NCBI GenBank assembly: GCA_050186335.1
Contig: JBFWYO010000024.1
Span: 1-51,933 of the forward strand
Origin: JBFWYO01 sp050186335
Lineage (GTDB): Bacteria > Pseudomonadota > Alphaproteobacteria > Bin65
Direction: 5' to 3'
DNA: 51,933 nt
Made by a program: the position numbers and the translations under genes. Below the pieces are notes generated by a model that was given only the letters and a program-made list of their open reading frames with translations, did no database searches and had not been told where the DNA came from. Shown here one piece after another: positions 17,006 to 24,395 of the stretch; positions within the stretch are counted from its first letter, which is position 1; the number at the start of each line of letters is the position of its first letter.

Positions 17006-18106
17006 TTATGCGCCACTCAAGCCCCGCAGGGCCAGCCGGATGGTCTGGCGGCTCCGAAACAGCACCGCCTCGCGCCACAAATCGTTGTCGCCGTAGAAGG
17101 CATGGCGAATCTGTGCCTTGATCCCGCGCGTCAGCTTGCTGTTCCAGCGAAAACCCTTCTGGCCATGCAGCCAGTGGTCGGCGACCAACGCCGGCAAGAC
17201 CACGGTGTCGGTCGGATAGGTGCCGTATTCGATCGCGACATAGTTGCAGCGATCGCCGAGCTTCTCTTCCCACAACAAATTCGAAAAACCGTGGCGCGCG
17301 CCGGCCTGCGACGTGCCGCCCAGCGGTTCGGTAACCGAATCGCCATACCAGGCCTTGTTGCGCTTGGCTCCGCGCGTCTTCGGCAAATGGGTCGAAATCA
17401 ACTCGCCGTACCCGTGCGGTCCCAGCCCGGTGTGATAATCGAGCACCGCAACGAAGCGTCGCTTCGCCATCTCGTAGTCCTCGATGATCCTGCCGTGCAC
17501 GCCGCGCGACCAAGTCGGTTTCGCGCCGCCGTAAAACAGACCATGCGGATGCTTGTATTGGCCGCCGCTGACGGCGACGGCAAGTGCCTGGACGCCGTGC
17601 TTGGCGCGGTAGGCTTCGAGCCTTTTCTGCGCCGCCTTGAAACCCGGACCGCTCAGCTTTTTCGGCAGGATCGCGCTGGCCAGCGCGTCGTAGCCGGGAT
17701 TGGTCGGCAGTCGCTTGGTGAAATCGACGAAATTGCGGTTCAGATCGACCCCGTCTTCGGTAACGCGCCGGAGCCAGGCAAATCCGTAGGGGTTGATTGC
17801 GTGCACCAGCAGCACCGCGGTATCGCGCGGCAGTTCGCGGCCCGAGCGCAGCCAGTCGACCTGGCAGCCGGATCCGCAGAATCCTTCCACGCCGTGGGTG
17901 CCGGAAATCAGCACCAGCACGTTGCGTGCGCCTTTCGGACCGACCCAGGCGGTATCGGTGGTCAGCCGTTCGCCATTGGGGCCGCGATGCGGGTTCAGGT
18001 ACGAATACACCGGGGACTTGGCGCGCTTGGCGGCCGTCAGAAATCGTTTACGCGCCTGAGCGTAATCCGCGCCAAAGCAGGTTTTCGCGGCGCTCAATTC
18101 GTCCAT
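17006..18106 (-). CDS. DUF2817 / M14-like zinc carboxypeptidase-fold protein
   Basis: This 366-residue protein of the DUF2817 group is related to M14 metallocarboxypeptidases. The zinc-site pattern HxxE is visible as His71 and Glu74 in SGTHGVEGFCGSG, and a further candidate ligand in VLDYHTGLGPHGYGE. EDGVDLNRNF matches the Asn-Arg substrate-carboxylate motif of M14 enzymes. There is no signal peptide with the chosen start, so a cytoplasmic location is likely. The ATG at 18106 is preceded by GGAGGG; the frame extends to 18403 but that part overlaps the divergent trmFO and is unsupported. Substrate unknown. Confidence 0.8.
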   Translation of the reverse strand: MDELSAAKTCFGADYAQARKRFLTAAKRAKSPVYSYLNPHRGPNGERLTTDTAWVGPKGARNVLVLISGTHGVEGFCGSGCQVDWLRSGRELPRDTAVLLVHAINPYGFAWLRRVTEDGVDLNRNFVDFTKRLPTNPGYDALASAILPKKLSGPGFKAAQKRLEAYRAKHGVQALAVAVSGGQYKHPHGLFYGGAKPTWSRGVHGRIIEDYEMAKRRFVAVLDYHTGLGPHGYGELISTHLPKTRGAKRNKAWYGDSVTEPLGGTSQAGARHGFSNLLWEEKLGDRCNYVAIEYGTYPTDTVVLPALVADHWLHGQKGFRWNSKLTRGIKAQIRHAFYGDNDLWREAVLFRSRQTIRLALRGLSGA

Positions 18107-18221
18107 CGCATCCCTCCCCGAAAGCCCGCCATTGGTAGCCGCTTCGCCGGCGCGACTCCAGCCGATTTCGGTGCCCCGGCGGCGCTGGCGTTTTGCAGCC
18201 ACCCGTGCGATAGGAGCGCCG

Positions 18222-19583
18222 ATGACCCAACCCGTCCATATCATCGGCGGCGGCCTGGCCGGCAGCGAAGCGGCGTGGCAATTGGCGCGCGCCGGCGTTC
18301 CTGTCGTGCTGCACGAAATGCGGCCGGTGCGCGAAACCGATGCGCACCAGACTGACGGGCTGGCGGAGCTGGTTTGCTCGAATTCGTTTCGTTCCGACGA
18401 CAAATTTTACAATGCGGTCGGGCTGCTGCACGAGGAGATGCGCCGCTGCGGCTCGCTGATCCTGCGCGCCGCCGATGCGCACCAGGTCCCGGCCGGCGGC
18501 GCGCTCGCGGTCGACCGGATCGGCTTTTCCAGGGCGGTGCAGACGGCGCTCGAGAACGATCCGCTGGTCGCCATAGCGCGCGAGGAAGTCGCGGGCCTGC
18601 CGCCGGAAGATTGGCGCAGCGTGATCGTCGCCTCCGGTCCGCTGACCTCGCCTGGGCTCGCCGACGCGATTCTGAATCTGACCGGCGAAGCGTCGTTGGC
18701 GTTCTTCGATGCGATCGCACCGATCGCCTATCGCGAATCGATCGACCTGTCGCATGCCTGGTTCCAATCGCGCTACGACAAGGTCGGCCCCGGCGGCGAC
18801 GGCAAGGACTACATCAATTGCCCGCTCGACCGCGACCAATATGCCGCATTCATCGCCGCGCTGCTGGCCGGCGAAAAAACCGACTTCAAGGAATGGGAAA
18901 AGAACACGCCCTACTTCGAAGGCTGCCTGCCGATCGAGGTGATGGCGTCGCGCGGTGTCGATACGTTGCGCTTCGGCCCGATGAAACCGGTCGGTTTGCG
19001 CGATCCGCGCACCGGTCAGCGGCCATACGCCGTGCTGCAGCTGCGCCAGGATAATGCGCTCGGCACGTTGTACAATCTGGTCGGGTTCCAGACCAAGCTG
19101 AAGCACGCCGAGCAGGCACGCGTGCTGCGGATGATTCCGGGGTTGCAGAACGCCGAATTTGCGCGCCTGGGCGGGCTGCACCGGAACACCTTCATCAACA
19201 GCCCCCGCCTGCTCGACCGCAGCTTGCGCCTGAAGCGCGATCCGCGCCTGCGGTTTGCCGGCCAGATCACCGGCGTCGAAGGCTATGTCGAAAGCGCCGC
19301 CATGGGGTTGCTGGCCGGCCGGTTCGCCGCGGCGGAACGAACTGGGCGTGCAAGCGCGCCGCCGCCGGCCGACACCGCGCTGGGCGCCTTGCTGCAGCAC
19401 ATCACCCACGGCGCCGACGACCGCACGTTCCAGCCCATGAACGTCAATTTCGGCCTGTTCCCACCGCTCACCCCCGAACTCGAAAAACGCCACCGCGGCA
19501 AGGACCGCAAGCGGGTCTATGCCGAGCGCGCGCTGGCCGCGCTTGACGCTTGGCTTGGCGTGGCCCGCATCGCCGCCGAATAG
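18222..19583 (+). CDS. trmFO: Methylenetetrahydrofolate--tRNA-(uracil-5-)-methyltransferase TrmFO
   Basis: TrmFO makes 5-methyluridine at position 54 of the tRNA T-loop using methylenetetrahydrofolate and FAD. The 453-residue protein begins with the FAD-binding motif IIGGGLAGSEAAWQLA, followed by the family's SNSFRSDD segment, the Cys-containing YINCPLDRDQY and ASRGVDTLRFGPMKPVGL. The C-terminal PMNVNFGLFPPL is also typical. The ATG at 18222 follows TAGGAG at ideal spacing. It is divergent from the DUF2817 gene and convergent with the alpha/beta hydrolase gene, whose stop is only six bases away. TrmFO replaces the SAM-dependent TrmA in many Alphaproteobacteria. Confidence 0.96.
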   Translation: MTQPVHIIGGGLAGSEAAWQLARAGVPVVLHEMRPVRETDAHQTDGLAELVCSNSFRSDDKFYNAVGLLHEEMRRCGSLILRAADAHQVPAGGALAVDRIGFSRAVQTALENDPLVAIAREEVAGLPPEDWRSVIVASGPLTSPGLADAILNLTGEASLAFFDAIAPIAYRESIDLSHAWFQSRYDKVGPGGDGKDYINCPLDRDQYAAFIAALLAGEKTDFKEWEKNTPYFEGCLPIEVMASRGVDTLRFGPMKPVGLRDPRTGQRPYAVLQLRQDNALGTLYNLVGFQTKLKHAEQARVLRMIPGLQNAEFARLGGLHRNTFINSPRLLDRSLRLKRDPRLRFAGQITGVEGYVESAAMGLLAGRFAAAERTGRASAPPPADTALGALLQHITHGADDRTFQPMNVNFGLFPPLTPELEKRHRGKDRKRVYAERALAALDAWLGVARIAAE

Positions 19584-19589
19584 CTCGTC

Positions 19590-20678
19590 TCACCTGGGCG
19601 ATGTCGCCCGCGCGCGTTTAAGGATGAAGTTCAAGATCTCGGCGTTTCGCGTGGTGCGGAAACATTCCTCGTACACGGTTTCGTGCCCGTCCTGCCGCGC
19701 GCAGGCGACGCCGTCGACCTCCCTGGATTGCAGCGCAAAAAACTGCACGCCCTTGACCCGGCTGAGGAAGCGTAAGTCTTCGACCCGGTTGAACTTGTCG
19801 TTTTCGAACGCATAGACCAGCGCGTCGATCTGCTCGGCCTCGCCGATATACTTGGCCAGCCGGTTCTGCAGGTCCCACCAGCCGGGCTGGCGGGCCGAGT
19901 AATGCCCGGCGAACGCCGGCGCGAACAGGATGTAGCCGCCGATCTTGACCTGCCCGCGCCGCGCCACCAGCAACGACGCCCACGCGCCGGCCGAATGCCC
20001 GGCGACGAAGATTTGCTCCGGTGGAACGCCCTGGGCGAGCGCGTCGACGATCAGCGCTTCGATGTCCTTGGCGCGTTTCTGGACCTTGGGTTCGCCCTGC
20101 TGCGTCGCGGCGTCGTAATCGCCGAGCTTCGACGGCGTGCAATACGAATAAACCTGAATCTTTTTGTCGCCCAATCGCTTGGCATCGAAATCGCCGATCA
20201 CATTCGGCGTCGTGCTGCGCGCGGTGCGGAAATCGGGGTAGCACCAGTCGGGCCGACGTTCGACCGCCGAACCATGGTTGAAGATGATCAGGATCGTGCC
20301 CTTCGGGTTGTCGACCTTGAGCGGCGGCGAATCGGTGACGCGCGGCAGGACCGGCACGTGTGGGTTTGGCCCTTGCGGATTAGGGCGTTGCAGGTCGGGG
20401 CGTTGCGGATTGGGCCGCTGGGGCTGCGCCATGCTGCCCGGTGTGCCGTGTTGCCCCGGCTTGACGGTGCGGCGGCTGCGATTGTCGGGCTGCGCAGGAT
20501 CGCCCGGCCGCCCGGTGGTGCCGTCGCGCTGGTTCGGCGGGCCGGCGGCGGCGCCAGGCTGGTGCTGCGGCGATTCCAGGGCGAGGGCGCCGGTCGCGAG
20601 GCAGCCGGCCAGGACAACCGCAGCCAGCGCGCGCAGGCAACCAACCAAGTGGGGGAAACGGGTCTGGGTTTTCATCAT
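19590..20678 (-). CDS. Proline-rich, exported alpha/beta-hydrolase-like protein
   Basis: This 362-residue protein has an N-terminal export signal with a lipobox-like VVLAGC (Cys26), so it may be a lipoprotein; cleavage after ALA (about 34) is an alternative. Residues 36-120 are disordered and rich in Pro, Gln and Asn, with a five-residue repeat at 86-107. An alpha/beta-hydrolase-like domain follows (about 125-355). GHSAGAW places the nucleophile at Ser229, with NHGSA as a possible oxyanion segment. DALVYAFENDKF and a late His could supply the acid and base. Substrate unknown. It converges on trmFO with a six-base gap. Confidence 0.72.
   Translation of the reverse strand: MMKTQTRFPHLVGCLRALAAVVLAGCLATGALALESPQHQPGAAAGPPNQRDGTTGRPGDPAQPDNRSRRTVKPGQHGTPGSMAQPQRPNPQRPDLQRPNPQGPNPHVPVLPRVTDSPPLKVDNPKGTILIIFNHGSAVERRPDWCYPDFRTARSTTPNVIGDFDAKRLGDKKIQVYSYCTPSKLGDYDAATQQGEPKVQKRAKDIEALIVDALAQGVPPEQIFVAGHSAGAWASLLVARRGQVKIGGYILFAPAFAGHYSARQPGWWDLQNRLAKYIGEAEQIDALVYAFENDKFNRVEDLRFLSRVKGVQFFALQSREVDGVACARQDGHETVYEECFRTTRNAEILNFILKRARATSPR
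20358..20423 (-). repeat. In-gene 15-bp tandem repeat encoding a Pro-rich pentapeptide
   Basis: About four imperfect 15-bp units encode PQRPN, PQRPD, LQRPN and PQGPN within the linker of the hydrolase gene. The unit keeps the frame, so copy number can change without breaking the protein. Confidence 0.75.
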
Positions 20679-20751
20679 CGGGATATACGCGCCTTCGGGT
20701 CCGCACGTCCCCGCTTCGCTGGCCGGTCGAATGCTCCACGCTTTGGCTGTT

Positions 20752-21612
20752 CTAACCCCTATTGCCGAGCAACACTGCGAGCTGGCGTCGCAATTGGCTG
20801 ACCTGCGGGGGATTCGCCAACATGCCGTAATCGGCTCCGGCCATCCGGCGAAGGTACAGCGCGATCAGCGGCGCCAGGCGTAGCGGCGCCGGTAACGGTC
20901 GCAGCGCCCGAATGGCCGGCCTGCCGAGCGCCAAATGTTCCCGCGCGCGCTCGGCGACCCGCGCCACCGCGGCGCGCGTGGCCGGCGTGTCCTTGAGCTC
21001 GAACAAGGATGCAGTATCGGCGCCGGCCGCGCGCATGATGTCCTGCGGTACATATTGCCGCTTGGCTAGCGCATGAAACCGCGCTGCCCGCATCAGGCCG
21101 ACCAACGCCCAGGCGATGCCGACATGGTGCGCCGCGCGGTCGGCCGCGTCGCCGCGCACGCCGCAGATAGCCAGCGCCAGCAGGATCAAGCGCGACGAGG
21201 TGTCGAACGCGTAATCCTCCAATGTTGCCAGCGTCGGCGGCGGCTCAGCCGCCAGATCGCGTTCGCGCGCGTCGATCAAGGCGTCGAAATGCGCGCGCGG
21301 AAGATCGTGCCGGCGGATCGCGTCGGCCAGCGGCCGGACAATTTCGTGCCGGCGCGGCGTGCCGGCGAAGGCGCTCTCGATCGATTCGCGCCACCATTGC
21401 AGCCGGATTTGTCCGAGCAATGCCTCGCTGACGGTCTCGCGCGTCTTGGCGATCTCGATATTGAACGCATACAGGGCGGCCAAATCCTCGCGCGCCTCGG
21501 CTGGCGCGAACGGCAGCGTCAGATAGCGGTCATAGTCGAGCCGCCGCACCTGTCTGGCGGTTCCGCTCAGCGCAGCGGGCCGGGCGCGATCGGGTGGATT
21601 GGGCGGAGTCAT
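20752..21612 (-). CDS. Squalene/phytoene synthase-family protein, NDUFAF6-like (probable complex I assembly factor)
   Basis: The 286-residue protein has the all-alpha isoprenoid synthase fold signatures LYAFNIEIAKTRE, LQWWRESIE and LIDARERDL. Both Asp-rich metal-binding motifs needed for prenyl-diphosphate chemistry are lost. The first is replaced by the Asp-free IEIAKTRE, and the second reads GIAWALVGLMRAARFHA with no Asp. This matches the NDUFAF6 branch, which in mitochondria helps build respiratory complex I rather than making squalene. An NDUFAF3-like gene lies 1.4 kb away behind secF. No carotenoid or hopanoid genes are nearby. Confidence 0.78.
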   Translation of the reverse strand: MTPPNPPDRARPAALSGTARQVRRLDYDRYLTLPFAPAEAREDLAALYAFNIEIAKTRETVSEALLGQIRLQWWRESIESAFAGTPRRHEIVRPLADAIRRHDLPRAHFDALIDARERDLAAEPPPTLATLEDYAFDTSSRLILLALAICGVRGDAADRAAHHVGIAWALVGLMRAARFHALAKRQYVPQDIMRAAGADTASLFELKDTPATRAAVARVAERAREHLALGRPAIRALRPLPAPLRLAPLIALYLRRMAGADYGMLANPPQVSQLRRQLAVLLGNRG

Positions 21613-21842
21613 CGTCCTCGTCGGTATGGCGGGCTTGCGCGCGCTGGCTCTTCACAGCGTCGGCGGCCGAACCTACTTTGCCGCCTCGGTCGATCCGGCC
21701 GCACCGCGGCCCGGCGGCCCCGAAACCGCGACAGCGCCGGCCGGCCGCCTGGATTAAGACGCTTCTTTCGGATAGACTACAACATCTGGTGGGATCGCCC
21801 GCGAAGTTTTGGGGGTCGCCACACGTTCAAGGGGGAGTGGAT

Positions 21843-22451
21843 ATGGCAGCAATTTTGCAGAACCTGCGCAACACGGCGATCGCCGGGTTTGTGCTGGCGT
21901 TGGTTGTGTTCATCATTATCGGGCTGATCGGCAAGTACACGCTCGGCTTCAAGCTGGAATTCTGGCAGCTCCTGTTCCGCTGGCTGCACGTGCTCAGCGG
22001 CATCATGTGGATCGGCATGTTGTATTATTTCAACTTCGTGCAGATGCCGAGCATGCCGAAGATCCCCGACGAGCAGAAGCCGGCGATCAGCAAGGTCGTG
22101 GCACCGACCGCCCTGTTCTGGTTCCGCTGGGCGGCCATGTCGACCATCATCACCGGCCTGATCCTGGCGCACCTGAACAAGTACCTGGTCGACGCGATCC
22201 TGATCGGCATCCCGACCGGCTTTGGCGGACGCGAAACCATGATCGGCATCGGCATGTGGCTGGGCACGATCATGTGGTTCAACGTCTGGTTCATCATCTG
22301 GCCGAACCAGAAGAAGGCGCTCGGTCTTGTCGAGGCCGACGCCGACACCAAGAAGAAAGCCGCGCGCACGGCGATGCTGTTCTCGCGCACCAACACGATG
22401 CTGTCCGTGCCCATGCTGTTCTGCATGATCGCGGCGCAGAACCCGTACTGA
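21843..22451 (+). CDS. Urate hydroxylase PuuD-like membrane protein, stand-alone domain
   Basis: This is a 202-residue integral membrane protein with about five hydrophobic segments (roughly 11-30, 41-63, 88-110, 133-153, 184-198). FRWLHVLSGIMWIGMLYYFNFVQ around His49 resembles the membrane domain of PuuD-type urate hydroxylases. Those enzymes also have a C-terminal cytochrome c domain, absent here. The ATG at 21843 follows a strong GGGGGAG site. No purine-degradation genes lie nearby, so urate oxidation is not supported by context; a haem- or quinone-linked role is only inference. It sits between the NDUFAF6-like and NDUFAF3-like genes on the opposite strand. Confidence 0.72.
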   Translation: MAAILQNLRNTAIAGFVLALVVFIIIGLIGKYTLGFKLEFWQLLFRWLHVLSGIMWIGMLYYFNFVQMPSMPKIPDEQKPAISKVVAPTALFWFRWAAMSTIITGLILAHLNKYLVDAILIGIPTGFGGRETMIGIGMWLGTIMWFNVWFIIWPNQKKALGLVEADADTKKKAARTAMLFSRTNTMLSVPMLFCMIAAQNPY

Positions 22452-22475
22452 TCCGGGTCCTCATCGATGATAAGG

Positions 22476-22507
22476 AAACGGGGCCTGCGGGCCCCGTTTT
22501 CGTTTCG
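22476..22507 (+). terminator. Intrinsic terminator between convergent genes
   Basis: A 10-bp stem AAACGGGGCC (22476-22485), loop TGCG, GGCCCCGTTT (22490-22499) runs into TCGTTT. It follows the PuuD-like gene. Because the stem is symmetric and A-rich on the left, it may also end minus-strand transcription from the GIY-YIG gene. Confidence 0.85.
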
Positions 22508-22513
22508 ATGCAA

Positions 22514-22909
22514 TTATGAAGCGGCGCGCCGGCCGAGCGGCAACGCCAGGATACGACCGAGCCTCCGGCGCCGCCGGATGGACTGGTTCGCCGGCAGGTT
22601 GCCGGACAGATCGACGAAATCCGGGTTGCGCGCTTCGATCAGCGCGCGTTGCTTGCCCTCCGGCCACCCGGCCAGGACTTTTTCCAAGGCGATCGCCTGC
22701 GAGATGTCGCCGAATTCTTCGTAGTACAGCAGCCGATCCAGCTTGAGCCGCGCCGCGATGCCGGCCACCGCTTTGCTCTTGTGCAGCCGAACGCAGCGCC
22801 CGAGATCGGACGTGGTGCCGACGTAGAACGACGTGGCATCGCCGATGATGTACAGAAATCCCGGCCGATTGCGGCGTCGTCCAGGCGCAAAATTGGCTTT
22901 GATCGACAT
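22514..22909 (-). CDS. GIY-YIG domain protein (UPF0213-like)
   Basis: A small single-domain GIY-YIG protein of about 131 residues. The GIY motif appears as FLYIIG, YIG as FYVGTTSDLGR, with His-Lys (RLHKSKAV) and the downstream AIALEKVLAGW carrying the catalytic Glu. IEARNPDFVDLS closes the domain. Family members are putative endonucleases related to UvrC's N-terminal nuclease; most of the small ones are uncharacterised. A basic tail (five consecutive Arg) follows and may bind nucleic acid. The start is uncertain: 22909 fits the family, while 22954 and 22996 are alternatives without better ribosome sites. Confidence 0.75.
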   Translation of the reverse strand: MSIKANFAPGRRRNRPGFLYIIGDATSFYVGTTSDLGRCVRLHKSKAVAGIAARLKLDRLLYYEEFGDISQAIALEKVLAGWPEGKQRALIEARNPDFVDLSGNLPANQSIRRRRRLGRILALPLGRRAAS

Positions 22910-23000
22910 GCGCCCAAAGCTCTGCGCACAGGGCGACTTTGGCAAGATCGTCATGCTGCAATGCAGCGTCACAGCCGGTTCGGCGCGCGCGAGCACCGAT

Positions 23001-23390
23001 CTACAGCGCGATCAGCGCTGCGCCGACGCGGCGGTCTTCCATCAACAGCACATTGAAGGTGCGGCACGCGGCACCCGTATCGAGCACTTCCAGGGCGATG
23101 CCGAGGGCCTTCAGGTCGGCGCGCAGGCCCGGCGGTGGCGGCAGCAATTTGGGGCCGCAGCCGAGCAGCAGCAATTCCAGTTTCGACAGCCTCTCGGCGC
23201 CGACGGCGCGAACTGCCGCCTGCATCGACGCGACCGACGCACCGGCCAAGGTTTCGACCGGCCACAGGAACGAATTCAGCCCGTCGATCAGCACCGAGCC
23301 TTCGACCATGCGGTCGCCGACGGTGAACCGTCCGGGGCCGTAGGAACGGATGTACGGGCGGCCTTCGATGTTCTCGACCAGGGCGCCCAT
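23001..23390 (-). CDS. Mth938-like (DUF498) protein, NDUFAF3 homologue
   Basis: This 129-residue protein is of the Mth938/DUF498 family, whose mitochondrial member NDUFAF3 is a complex I assembly factor. Family features are IRSYGPGRFTVGD near the start, LIDGLNSFLWPVE, LLLLGCGPKLLPPPPGLRADL and TGAACRTFNVLLMEDRRV. The start lies 9 bases after the secF stop, so it belongs to the yajC-secD-secF transcript. Linkage of this family to secDF in Alphaproteobacteria is an established observation that helped link NDUFAF3 to membrane insertion. The last base lies just before the region upstream of the GIY-YIG gene. Confidence 0.85.
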   Translation of the reverse strand: MGALVENIEGRPYIRSYGPGRFTVGDRMVEGSVLIDGLNSFLWPVETLAGASVASMQAAVRAVGAERLSKLELLLLGCGPKLLPPPPGLRADLKALGIALEVLDTGAACRTFNVLLMEDRRVGAALIAL

Positions 23391-23399
23391 GTCGCCGGG

Positions 23400-24386
23400 T
23401 TAACCCTTGCGCACGGCCGGCGTTGTCGGGGTAGCCGGCGGCGTCGGCTCCTTTTCCGGGGTTTCGGCTTCGTCGTCCTTTTTGACCCTCTGCATCGCCT
23501 CGCGGCTGATGCCGAGCAGCAGCACCAGCGGCGCCGCCACGCAGATCGACGAATAGGTGCCCCAGATGATGCCGAGCAGGATGGCCAGGCTGAAATCGTG
23601 GATCACCGGCCCGCCGAACAGGAACAGCGCGAGTGCCGCCAAGCCTGTCGTGACCGAGGTTGCGATCGTGCGCGGCAGCGTTTCGTTGATGCTGAGATTC
23701 ATCAGCTGCGGTAGGTCCATGCGCTTGTATTTGCGCAGGTTCTCGCGCATTCGGTCGAACACCACGACGGTGTCGTTGATCGAATAGCCGGCGATGGTCA
23801 TCGCCGCGGCGATGGTGGTCAGATTGAACTCGAGCCCGAAAACGGCGTAGAGGCCGACGGTCAGAATCGTATCGTGCGCGGTGGCAATGATGCCGGCCAC
23901 GGCGAACTGCCATTCGAAGCGTAACCAGACATAAAACATGATACCGACTAGCGCGAGCGACACGGCGATGATGCCGTCGCGCACGAGTTCGGCGCCGACC
24001 TTGGGTCCGACCGATTCGACACGGCGATATTCGGTGCCCTCGCCCAGCACCTTCTTGATCCGCTCGACCGCTTCGGCCTGCGCCTTTTCCCCGCCCGGCT
24101 GCTGGGCCACGCGCAGCAGGATGTCGGTGTCCTTGCCGACCGTGGTCAACGTGATCTCGCCCAGGTTGAGCGCTTCCATGTTCTTGCGCAGTTCGGCCAG
24201 ATTCGGCGCCTGCTTCAGGCGCGACTCGATCAGGATGCCGCCCTTGAAATCGATGCCGTAGTTCATGTCACGCGCGAAGAAGAAGCCCACGCACAACAGG
24301 ATCAAACCGACCGAAATCGCGTAGTTGACATAGCGATACTTGTAGAAATCGACTTTCGTATTGTCGCGTATCAGGCGAAGACCCAT
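23400..24386 (-). CDS. secF: Protein translocase subunit SecF
   Basis: SecF, with SecD, uses the proton motive force to pull proteins through SecYEG on the periplasmic side. The 328-residue protein has six membrane segments: TM1 near 20-40, a periplasmic domain to about 140, then a five-helix bundle. YGIDFKGGILIE marks the first periplasmic loop, and SINDTVVVFDRMREN the conserved TM4-5 region. The C-terminal tail is acidic and Pro-rich. The ribosome site AGGAG overlaps the secD stop codon (TAGGAG), so translation is coupled. Confidence 0.96.
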   Translation of the reverse strand: MGLRLIRDNTKVDFYKYRYVNYAISVGLILLCVGFFFARDMNYGIDFKGGILIESRLKQAPNLAELRKNMEALNLGEITLTTVGKDTDILLRVAQQPGGEKAQAEAVERIKKVLGEGTEYRRVESVGPKVGAELVRDGIIAVSLALVGIMFYVWLRFEWQFAVAGIIATAHDTILTVGLYAVFGLEFNLTTIAAAMTIAGYSINDTVVVFDRMRENLRKYKRMDLPQLMNLSINETLPRTIATSVTTGLAALALFLFGGPVIHDFSLAILLGIIWGTYSSICVAAPLVLLLGISREAMQRVKKDDEAETPEKEPTPPATPTTPAVRKG

Positions 24387-24395
24387 GGGACTCTC

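Noticed and set aside
20752..21612. Active squalene or phytoene synthase
   Set aside because: Both Asp-rich diphosphate-binding motifs are missing and no carotenoid or hopanoid genes are nearby.
21843..22451. Urate oxidation as the function of the PuuD-like protein
   Set aside because: No cytochrome c domain and no purine-degradation genes in the window.
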